A stretch of DNA of 20,853 nt from a virus: positions 1-20,853 of IMG/VR virus record IMGVR_UViG_3300025141_000962, one strand, 5' to 3'. The notes under the pieces were generated by a model. That model searched no databases. It saw only the letters and a program-made list of their open reading frames with translations, and was not told where the DNA came from. The position numbers and the translations under genes were made by a program. Shown in pieces: positions 1 through 6,380 of this stretch (position 1 is its first letter; each line of letters opens with the position of its first letter).

Positions 1-1339
1 AAAACAATCCGAGATTAATTAATTTAGCATGAGTACGCGGAATATTGGCCATGTCCGCAACTACTTGGTGAAAATCAGCTTCATCGTTTTTATATGAGTC
101 TACAACAGGTTCAACCGACGTATATTTTAGTTTCGACGCATAATGAACCACCAAACGGGGTTCTTGTTGACTGTAGTCAAACGCACCCCAAACACAATCT
201 TCTTCAGGTATGAATAATGACCGAATTAATGGCCCAATTTCCTTATTGCGCGCCGGAACCTGCTGTAAATTCGGGTTACTGTAGCTCATTCGACCGGTTA
301 ACGTCCCCCCACGTTCCGATCTTAGCTGGTGCACCTCTGCGTGTATACGGCCCTTGGTCTGATGTTCCAATAAAGTGTCAATAAAAGTCGTATGGGCCTT
401 GTTTATCTCACGTGCTTCCAAAATCATACGCGCAAGCGGATGCTCATTTTCCCATAGACTAGCTTTATCAAATTTAGGCTGGTTAGATTTTGGTGTTCGT
501 TCATAAGGCAGACCAGCAGCATCAAATGCTTTGGCTACACTCGCAGCGGCCCATAGTTCTACAACCACGCCGTAGTCTTTTTCAATTTGTTTGATGATTT
601 TTGCTTCGCGCTGACTTAAATCACGCTTGAGTTTTTCTGCTTTATCTAAATCAACACGCACACCCTTTTCCCGCATGTCGATTAAACAAGGAAGCACACC
701 CATTTCAAGATCAAAAATTTCTGTAAGGTTATCTTGCGCCAGTAGATTTTTAAAATGGTTCCATAAACGCAAGGTTAATCGTGCATCTTGTTCGGCATAA
801 GGGCCGACATATTGGGGCGGTAGACGCCACATATCGGATTTGGAATTAACCCCCCATTCTTTTGCAGCTTCCTCTAGCAACGCTTCGTCCTTACGCTCCT
901 GTAGGTAGGTTTTTCCAAGAGCATTAAGCGCGTAGCTCATACGATTTTCATCTATCAAAGGGGCCGCGATCATTGTGTCAATAATAAGGCCATTAATTTC
1001 ACGTATGCCGCTGGCTCGCAGCCAACCGATATCATACTGAGCATTATGGAATATTTTATCTGACGGGGCCTGCATCTGCTTTTTCAGCCAACGCCATACG
1101 ACGGCTTCGTCTAAATTGCCGCCTGTTTCGTGCCTAATGGGGAAATAATAAGCGTTTTCATCAGCAGCAACCGCTATACCGATTACATGCCCGTCTTTAC
1201 GGGGCCATCCGCTGCCACGCTCCCTTAAATGGGGGTCATAAGTTTCAAGATCGACGGCTATTTGTTTGAATTGTGATAGGTCTGGAAATTCTGAGGGCGG
1301 TACCCATTCACTCTTCGGTTGGAACAATGGTAGTTGCAT
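1..1339 (-). CDS. Family A DNA polymerase with 3'-5' exonuclease domain (3' end cut by window)
   Basis: This is the phage replicative polymerase. The gene runs off the left edge, leaving about 446 N-terminal residues. It starts at the ATG at 1339 (MQLPLFQPKSEW...), 32 bases inside the preceding gene, with a weak site (AGAAAGAAG) upstream. The exonuclease domain comes first: Exo I is VDLET, Exo II is HNAQYDIGWL and Exo III is YAEQDARLTL. The polymerase domain follows, with TGRMSYSNPNLQQVPARN, then motif A (FDYSQQEPRLVVHYA). The sequence ends inside motif B in the O-helix (RTHAKLINLGLF). All key acidic residues seen are intact. I see no DnaJ-like zinc insertion between the domains. It is the last visible gene of the block holding the putative base-modification genes, so it could be co-expressed with the enzymes that prepare its nucleotides. 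The family call is firm; only the C-terminus is unseen. Confidence 0.95.
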   Translation of the reverse strand, partial: MQLPLFQPKSEWVPPSEFPDLSQFKQIAVDLETYDPHLRERGSGWPRKDGHVIGIAVAADENAYYFPIRHETGGNLDEAVVWRWLKKQMQAPSDKIFHNAQYDIGWLRASGIREINGLIIDTMIAAPLIDENRMSYALNALGKTYLQERKDEALLEEAAKEWGVNSKSDMWRLPPQYVGPYAEQDARLTLRLWNHFKNLLAQDNLTEIFDLEMGVLPCLIDMREKGVRVDLDKAEKLKRDLSQREAKIIKQIEKDYGVVVELWAAASVAKAFDAAGLPYERTPKSNQPKFDKASLWENEHPLARMILEAREINKAHTTFIDTLLEHQTKGRIHAEVHQLRSERGGTLTGRMSYSNPNLQQVPARNKEIGPLIRSLFIPEEDCVWGAFDYSQQEPRLVVHYASKLKYTSVEPVVDSYKNDEADFHQVVADMANIPRTHAKLINLGLF

Positions 1340-1664
1340 CTGGGTCTTCTTTCTCATATATATAATCAGGCACTATGGATCCTAACCGTACCATTTCTGC
1401 TTCAACCAGTAAAAGGTATCTACGTAGGTCGCGTATATCGTCAATTACACCTGTTTTCTCAGGATGCTTTTCAATAGTGCTAAATACATTATAGGCGTAT
1501 TTTAATGTGAGATTTTCAATACGGTCCCATTTACGAGCCAACATCATAAAAGCGCCTACTCCTCCGCGCTTTTTCCAACTATCGGCATAGGCTTTTTCGG
1601 CTTCGCATAAGGAAATATGGTCATTAAGGCACAGGTCATGCACAATTTCTAAAATATTACGCAT
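1308..1664 (-). CDS. Nmad1/DUF1599-like small all-alpha protein
   Basis: This is a 118-residue soluble, mostly helical protein. The segment YADSWKKRGGVGAFMMLARK followed by WDRIENL, and then IDDIRDLRRYLLLVEAEM, matches the pattern of the Nmad1 (DUF1599) family as I remember it. In that family a Y-x-DSW-G region and a D-x-x-D-L-x-x-Y helix recur. Nmad1 was named a nucleotide-modification-associated domain because its genes sit beside DNA base-modification enzymes in phages; it resembles MazG-type NTP pyrophosphatases in being all-alpha. The role is not proven, but it may bind or hydrolyse a nucleotide. The start has a strong site (TAGAAAGGAG, 9 bases before the ATG). The first 8 bases overlap the end of the thymidylate synthase-fold gene, and the end overlaps the polymerase start by 32 bases, so all three are probably translationally coupled. 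Confidence 0.65.
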   Translation of the reverse strand: MRNILEIVHDLCLNDHISLCEAEKAYADSWKKRGGVGAFMMLARKWDRIENLTLKYAYNVFSTIEKHPEKTGVIDDIRDLRRYLLLVEAEMVRLGSIVPDYIYEKEDPDATTIVPTEE

Positions 1665-2655
1665 TTGGCTTTCTCCTTTCTAACCATTCCAAACAAGCAT
1701 GTCGCCAATCTTCTATAAGCATGTCTGCCTTAACGGTATCAAACGCAGCTTGCCATTCGCCGTTTTTCCAATGGTCCCACGTTTTTATCATAGGCCCAAT
1801 TAATTCTGTGAAAAATGGCGCATTGAGAAATGAAGAATCATTAGTATCCATATCACGTGGTATTCTAAATCTTGTATTGGAAAAATTGTCATAAAGTTCC
1901 GGACTATGGCACGGTAACCCTTCCTCTGGTATGCGGTATGCGTCAAACACGTTTTTATAGGCGTGGAAACTATCGCTTATTTGAACATACGGCCCCATCG
2001 CAACGCCAAGGCTGTCAGCAATGTATTGTTGCAACATACTGAAATGCACGGCATTGGCTCCGTACGCCCCCCAGATAATATCATTGCTGCGACAGCATAC
2101 CGTCATATGCAACTCAGGGAAATAATGTATATACTTGGGTGAGTGCCCCAATTCATCGCGCAATTTGAAATACACATGCGTATTGCAGGGAATGTCAACC
2201 TTATTGACGTTTAAGTCGTATGCGGCATCCCACATCTGTAAAACACAGCGTCGGTCGATAGGGTCTTTTTTCAAACGGCGAATAATTATATTTATTTGAT
2301 CAAGCAGCCTGTAGTCCTGTGAGAAATGGTTACGCCATCGGTAACCATAGGCCCCGTGAAATACTTCGCCATCGTCGCTGTATTCATCCATACGCTTGTT
2401 GTACCGAACCATGGATTGCACATCCCTTTGGCCGCGCAACATCCACAGGCTTTCCATTAAATGAAAAAACGGGTTGGCATCACGCACAGGGTTGAATAAC
2501 ACCCGTTCCCAAGGCTTTTCGTAAACGGTCGCCACGCAGGTGGGATATTCTAACACATCCCCGGCACGTGATCGTCGCGGTGTGCCTTCTTCATACAAAA
2601 GCTTCATGCCGCTTACAAAGGCGTCGTTTACATTTCGAGCATGTATGGTGTGCAT
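1657..2655 (-). CDS. Thymidylate synthase-fold enzyme (TS or dUMP hydroxymethylase)
   Basis: This enzyme methylates, or possibly hydroxymethylates, C5 of dUMP using a folate donor. At 332 residues it has the family's landmarks: an N-terminal phosphate-binding arginine region (RRSRAGD, 27-33), the RR pair from the partner subunit (DPIDRRCVLQMWD, R135-R136), the catalytic cysteine in DIPCNTHVYF (C157), the pyrimidine-binding asparagine in GAYGANAVHFSML (N201) and the SDSFHAY histidine (H231). Asparagine at 201 points to a uracil rather than a cytosine substrate, since dCMP-specific relatives have aspartate there. It cannot separate a thymidylate synthase from a dUMP hydroxymethylase. The start at 2655 is chosen because GGAGGAAAC lies directly upstream; an in-frame 25-residue extension to 2730 has no such site. 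Its place among putative 5-hydroxymethyluracil-modifying genes makes the hydroxymethylase reading plausible. Confidence 0.9.
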   Translation of the reverse strand: MHTIHARNVNDAFVSGMKLLYEEGTPRRSRAGDVLEYPTCVATVYEKPWERVLFNPVRDANPFFHLMESLWMLRGQRDVQSMVRYNKRMDEYSDDGEVFHGAYGYRWRNHFSQDYRLLDQINIIIRRLKKDPIDRRCVLQMWDAAYDLNVNKVDIPCNTHVYFKLRDELGHSPKYIHYFPELHMTVCCRSNDIIWGAYGANAVHFSMLQQYIADSLGVAMGPYVQISDSFHAYKNVFDAYRIPEEGLPCHSPELYDNFSNTRFRIPRDMDTNDSSFLNAPFFTELIGPMIKTWDHWKNGEWQAAFDTVKADMLIEDWRHACLEWLERRKPNA

Positions 2656-2714
2656 GTTTCCTCCAATTAGGCACCCTACCCCTACTGTACTTGTTTCTTG
2701 CCCCCTCAGGGGCC

Positions 2715-3713
2715 TTACAGGGCCTCCCAAGGGCGTTTAATTACCTTAGTATAAGGCCCCAAAGCCAAAGCACGAGCAACGGCTTTTTTATCGTTCTCAG
2801 TTACAGAGGGCCATGTTTTTTGTCCTTTATGGTCTGGCAACAATCCAGGTCGATACGTTAAAGCATCACACCCAGCACACGGACCAAATTCCCTATCGCC
2901 CTCATACAGCATTGCTCGCATAGCGTTGAATTCTTCTGACTGCCAAATCGTATCTAAGTCAGTATCAAAAGCATTGCCTATCCGGTAGTAACCGCGCCAA
3001 TCATTACAACATCCCGCAACACTGCCATCCCAACGTATGCTCATTTCTCTAAAAGGTTTACCGCATCGTTTACCCTTGGCGACAGGACTAGGTGGAAAAG
3101 CCGATCCGCAATGGTTATTCAAACTGGCGTGATTGCCCGACGTTGCGCTTGATATATCATCTACTACAACAATATCATGTTCAGTTGATTTACGCCGCTT
3201 ATGTGGATTAGCAGACTTAACCAAAGGGTAATCATAAATAGGGTATGGTCCCTTGTAGAGAAGCTTTACCTTTGGAACAATATTCACAGCTTCATAGTTG
3301 TCTAAAAGCAACACATTCAAACCTGCTTGCATCAGCGTGTTGATTTTTTCAGTGGTATCGCCACCCAGCAATCCACCCCCGTTACTGGTCATCATCAAAT
3401 GGGTCGTGGGCAAATAATCACGCAACACACGCACTATTTCCACATGGTCGGGGTTCATGGTTGGCTCACCATGCATGGCCATTTCTATACGGGGGTTCCA
3501 TTTGCGGCCTTCTGTGTGGGTCTCCCGTAAACTTGTGGCGAACCATGCAGCGTTTTCAACAGTCATGAATTTATAGGGCCTACTATTCTTTCCTGTTGTA
3601 CTGCTCGGCCCATGCGCCCCATTGTCACGTATGCCTTGAATACCGCAAAATGCGCAAGCTAGATTGCAGCCCTCGGTTAATTCAAACTGAATGCAAAACG
3701 GCGGCTCCTGCAT
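2715..3713 (-). CDS. Radical SAM protein with SPASM/twitch-type C-terminus
   Basis: This 332-residue protein should cleave S-adenosylmethionine at a [4Fe-4S] cluster to start radical chemistry. The cluster motif is CNLACAFC (C16, C20, C23; CX3CX2C). It is followed by the SAM-contacting MAMHGEP segment, the equivalent of GGEP. The C-terminal part has CGKPF-x(n)-WDGSVAGCCNDW, which fits CX12GX4C, then IGN...IWQSEEFNAMR and a final PCAGC. That is the layout of a twitch/SPASM domain holding one auxiliary iron-sulfur cluster. The start at 3713 is preferred because GGAGGTGA lies 7 bases upstream; the in-frame ATG at 3743 has no site. Its ATG shares one base with the upstream TAA (TAATG), so it is coupled to the glycosyltransferase-like gene. 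Substrate unknown. Context suggests DNA base modification, since a radical SAM enzyme takes part in thymidine hypermodification in Pseudomonas phage M6. Confidence 0.9.
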   Translation of the reverse strand: MQEPPFCIQFELTEGCNLACAFCGIQGIRDNGAHGPSSTTGKNSRPYKFMTVENAAWFATSLRETHTEGRKWNPRIEMAMHGEPTMNPDHVEIVRVLRDYLPTTHLMMTSNGGGLLGGDTTEKINTLMQAGLNVLLLDNYEAVNIVPKVKLLYKGPYPIYDYPLVKSANPHKRRKSTEHDIVVVDDISSATSGNHASLNNHCGSAFPPSPVAKGKRCGKPFREMSIRWDGSVAGCCNDWRGYYRIGNAFDTDLDTIWQSEEFNAMRAMLYEGDREFGPCAGCDALTYRPGLLPDHKGQKTWPSVTENDKKAVARALALGPYTKVIKRPWEAL

Positions 3714-4684
3714 TAATTGGTCACCTCCAAAAAGTTTTCCCATGCCCTTGTGGTTTGCTTATCCAACTCAATTAAATAATCTTGACCAAAAAGCCGACGT
3801 TGCTCATAAACGATTTGCTTGTACGTTGGTAAGGCTTCCAACACATCTTCAGCGCAATCCACTACAGGAAACAAATAATCACCTTCCTCGGGAAAAGCTG
3901 TCCGCATAGTATTTCGCGTACTTTCATCAAAAAACATAGCTACCCCTGCCGATAAGCATTCATAAAAACGATTGGCAGGTGAGTTGTAATGTGTGTGGAT
4001 ATGTTCGTCTTCAATATAAACGGTAGCCGCAAACTTAGATAAATCCCGCATAGACTTCCAGCTACCGTGTCTGGTCATATTTGGCGCGAGTGCTTTGAAC
4101 TTTTCGATCGCCTTCCCATTGGTAGAAATGTGCACGGGATAAGGCGCATTTTCAAAATACTTCTTAAAATAAAACTCCCTATCCTTTCTATAGGAACCGT
4201 AATACATCAATCCCTGTATTTTATCCTTAAAGTGGATTTCTTCTAAAGGTATAGGGTGCCATGTTAAAAGGTTCCAATTAACATAAGCATTTCCCGGACC
4301 AGTGGCATTTTCAGGAATATTACTCCATATGAAAGGAGGAGAACTATCAAAAGGCTGCTTAAAAGACCAACCACGTTCATCGCGCAATACTTTCTGCACC
4401 TGACTAATAGGCTGCACCGTATAGTCATTTTGAACATAAATTAAATTCTTACACCTACGAATTTGATCAGCCAGTTCTAGCCGTAATTCTGCCTCTGCAA
4501 ATGCGCCCATACTGTTGACGTATAAGATTGTGTCATAAGTGTGGCGTAAAAAAGGCCGACCCTTTTGTATACCGTCAACTAAATCTGCATTCAGATGATT
4601 AGCAAGATACTGCGCAACTCGCGCACTAGCTATGCTCGTCTTTGGACTGCAATAAGTCAGGTGTACTACGCAAATGTTCCTCAT
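3713..4684 (-). CDS. GT-B-like glycosyltransferase family protein
   Basis: This is a 323-residue soluble protein. The N-terminal half (ICVVHLTYCSPKTSIASARVAQYLANHL) looks like a Rossmann-type first domain. The second half has GLMYYGSYRKDREFYFKKYF and then SPANRFYECLSAGVAMFFD near residue 250. That resembles the C-terminal nucleotide-sugar-binding signature of GT-B glycosyltransferases, where an E-x-LSAG-hydrophobic motif contacts the donor. No signal peptide or membrane segment is visible. The first 59 bases overlap the upstream HMUDK-like gene, but a strong site (TAGAAAGGAG, then AAAATGA) lies before the ATG, so the start is well supported. It sits between two putative base-modification enzymes and could put a sugar on modified DNA; the match is to the fold, not to a known DNA glycosyltransferase. 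It could also act on a host surface glycan or another acceptor. Confidence 0.6.
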   Translation of the reverse strand: MRNICVVHLTYCSPKTSIASARVAQYLANHLNADLVDGIQKGRPFLRHTYDTILYVNSMGAFAEAELRLELADQIRRCKNLIYVQNDYTVQPISQVQKVLRDERGWSFKQPFDSSPPFIWSNIPENATGPGNAYVNWNLLTWHPIPLEEIHFKDKIQGLMYYGSYRKDREFYFKKYFENAPYPVHISTNGKAIEKFKALAPNMTRHGSWKSMRDLSKFAATVYIEDEHIHTHYNSPANRFYECLSAGVAMFFDESTRNTMRTAFPEEGDYLFPVVDCAEDVLEALPTYKQIVYEQRRLFGQDYLIELDKQTTRAWENFLEVTN

Positions 4685-5594
4685 TCATTTTCTCCTTTCT
4701 ACGGGCACGGTACCGCGCCCACTTAGAACGTTCTTGTCCCGGCGGCTGATAAATACTGCGTGGTTTACCTTCACCATTTTTCACACGCTCATATTTATCA
4801 AACTCACATAAACTATGTTCTATTTCCCGCATTTCTAACGTGGGTACATAGGAATGTTTTAAGGCATTCACCTTTAACAACAATTTCTTCATTTCTTCGT
4901 TCCAGCCATGCTTGCTGGAGGCAAACTTCAAGGGTCTACCAAAAACTCTATTCAAGCCACGCTTGGCCCCAGGACCGGCATTGGCCCATGTGTTGATGTC
5001 TGTTGCATCTCGAAGAACAGGGGTATGGCGTAAATCACTTACAAGCTCATAGGCCATAAATCCACCACCACCCCAACCCTGAAGCTTGCCCAAATTTTGA
5101 TGCATCTGTTGCAAGCTACCTCTACTGGCAATATCAGATAAGAGTTGCCTATAGTCCCAAATAGCAAACAAAAACTCATCCACTACTATGTTTTCCTTTG
5201 GGTCTTTTTTGCCTTGATTCGTTATAATGTACGCCCCCGTGAAGACCTTTTGCTTGTTGTCTAAACGTTCACGGGCGATACGTTTAAGGTGTCTAGGGTT
5301 ATAGATATCTTGCCAGCCTCCAATAGCCTCACACATTTCCATGGTGCCGAACATACGAAACACGGCACAGTTATAGATCATTAAGGGGTATGATTGGTGC
5401 GCGTTTGGATTGGTTAGGTTTTCTCGCATCCAAACTGTAGTTTTATCAAGCTCGCGAAATACATTCGTAAATTTGTATTTTTGAAGGATTTTATCCTCTG
5501 TCCACGGCCATGGCAAACCTTCCTTTTTCCTGCAATAAATAGCATGGCGCTGATTTATCCAGTAAAGGAAGTTGTAAAACGGCTGTGTTTCCAT
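4626..5594 (-). CDS. 5-hmdU DNA kinase helical-domain / alpha-GPT pyrophosphorylase-like protein
   Basis: This 322-residue helical protein looks like the family found in phages that hypermodify thymine: the 5-hydroxymethyl-dU DNA kinase helical domain, related to alpha-glutamyl/putrescinyl-thymine pyrophosphorylases. Landmarks are INQRHAIYCRKKEGLPWPWT (14-32), KYKFTNVFRELDKTTVWMRE (39-58), IYNCAVFRMFG (73-83), TGAYIITNQG (119-128) and a glycine-rich helix-turn segment, GWGGGGFMAYELVSDLRHTP (173-192), ending in WANAGPGAKRGL. The RH, FTNVFRELD and GPGA-x-RG signatures drive the call. No P-loop kinase domain is fused to it. In known systems such proteins act on pyrophosphorylated 5-hydroxymethyluracil in DNA, replacing the pyrophosphate with an amino acid or amine. 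The ATG at 5594 is 9 bases from AAGGAG; a GTG at 5600 would be too close. The basic tail (RYRARRKEK) may touch DNA. Confidence 0.7.
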   Translation of the reverse strand: METQPFYNFLYWINQRHAIYCRKKEGLPWPWTEDKILQKYKFTNVFRELDKTTVWMRENLTNPNAHQSYPLMIYNCAVFRMFGTMEMCEAIGGWQDIYNPRHLKRIARERLDNKQKVFTGAYIITNQGKKDPKENIVVDEFLFAIWDYRQLLSDIASRGSLQQMHQNLGKLQGWGGGGFMAYELVSDLRHTPVLRDATDINTWANAGPGAKRGLNRVFGRPLKFASSKHGWNEEMKKLLLKVNALKHSYVPTLEMREIEHSLCEFDKYERVKNGEGKPRSIYQPPGQERSKWARYRARRKEKMNEEHLRSTPDLLQSKDEHS

Positions 5595-5698
5595 AAACAC
5601 GTTCTCCTTTCTTATATCTTAGAATCTTAAGAGGAAACGTCCTATCCCACCATTGGACGCCCCCAGCACGTGGAAGGAAATGTGGGACGTGAACCGAA

Positions 5699-6301
5699 TT
5701 AGCTGCTTGCTTTAGAAGCTTTATGGACTTTAATGTACCCAGCTTTTTCTGCAAGTTGTAAGTCTTTCGCACTTCCAGGAAGACCAGCATCCCTGATGGC
5801 TGCAACAAACTCAGCCACGGTAATACCTTTCTGCATATAAGACCAAATCTTATATTTTTTGGTTCCTGGGCGAATTGGGATCTTATTTTTAATAATTTCA
5901 ATTAGATCCTCACGGCCATATAGTCTAGACCGCTTAGTTCCGGTTTTTGATGACTTAACCGTTACCTCTTCTCGTACTTCATCTAAATCTGTTATAGTAG
6001 ACATTGCACCCTTCCTATAAGGTTTTGCCTTGGTTGTGATAATATCCCAAACAACTTTAGCTAAATCCTTTTTGTAAATTGTTTGGGAAGGTTTGTACCT
6101 TACCACTTCAGGTAAGGAGAGCAAGCAGTGAATTCCAATAAGCTCATCCTCCTCATAGTATTTCAGCATGTCTTCAACATCACGTAGAACCGGGGTGAAT
6201 TTATTTATAAAGCCAGACTCTTTTGCCTCTCCCACAGTTTTAAATCTCATGGCGTACGAAGCATCCTTATGGTAATCATCAACTACAGCAAAGCAAATCA
6301 T
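5699..6301 (-). CDS. Hypothetical protein with a possible C-terminal winged-helix-like domain
   Basis: I do not recognise this 200-residue protein. It has a compact N-terminal region (MICFAVVDDYHKDASYAMRF...), a charged basic middle (KSSKTGTKRSRLYGREDL) and a C-terminal block from about residue 143. That block (YKIWSYMQKGITVAEFVAAI, then KDLQLAEKAGYIKV) resembles a small winged-helix DNA-binding unit, of the kind seen in many phage proteins. It starts with a clear site (TAGAAAGGAG, 6 bases before the ATG). It is the first gene after the terminator at 6317-6352, and so is probably the promoter-proximal gene of the base-modification and polymerase block. The 104 bases after it hold only a weak bulged inverted repeat. 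A regulator of the downstream block is one guess, with no direct support. Confidence 0.7.
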   Translation of the reverse strand: MICFAVVDDYHKDASYAMRFKTVGEAKESGFINKFTPVLRDVEDMLKYYEEDELIGIHCLLSLPEVVRYKPSQTIYKKDLAKVVWDIITTKAKPYRKGAMSTITDLDEVREEVTVKSSKTGTKRSRLYGREDLIEIIKNKIPIRPGTKKYKIWSYMQKGITVAEFVAAIRDAGLPGSAKDLQLAEKAGYIKVHKASKASS

Positions 6302-6316
6302 TACTGTCTCCTTTCT

Positions 6317-6352
6317 AAAAAGATAAGGGGTAACGAACCCGCTACCCCTTAT
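6317..6352 (-). terminator. Rho-independent terminator between the DUF932 gene and the modification block
   Basis: Read on the minus strand, a perfect 10-base stem (ATAAGGGGTA pairing with TACCCCTTAT, positions 6343-6352 and 6323-6332) encloses a 10-base loop. CTTTTT follows at once. It lies in the 79-base gap after the DUF932 stop and just before the ribosome-binding site of the next gene. It should stop or attenuate transcription from the replication operon. No promoter is obvious for the genes downstream, so read-through may matter. Confidence 0.75.
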
Positions 6353-6380
6353 ACTATAGTGACGCTACCAAGTAAAGAAC

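Noticed and set aside
2700-2713. GC-rich small hairpin just after the radical SAM stop
   Set aside because: A 5-base stem with a 4-base loop, followed by AAGAAAC rather than a U tract; not a convincing terminator.
2656-2730. In-frame 25-residue N-terminal extension of the thymidylate synthase-fold protein
   Set aside because: The ATG at 2655 has GGAGG directly upstream, while the one at 2730 lies inside the radical SAM gene end and has no such site.
2715-3713. QueE-type radical SAM enzyme of a 7-deazaguanine pathway
   Set aside because: The C-terminal cysteine layout is twitch/SPASM-like, and no QueC, QueD, FolE or guanine transglycosylase partner is visible.
5637-5690. Inverted repeat (ACGT-bulge-CCCAC with GTGGGACGT) in the gap before the HMUDK-like gene
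   Set aside because: The stem is only 5 plus 4 bases with a 5-base bulge and a long loop, with no U tract; it is too weak to call a terminator or regulatory RNA.
5491-5901. 136-codon minus-strand frame across the 5600-5700 gap
   Set aside because: It overlaps two supported genes in another frame and lacks a good start. The strong AAGGAG sites belong to the neighbouring genes.
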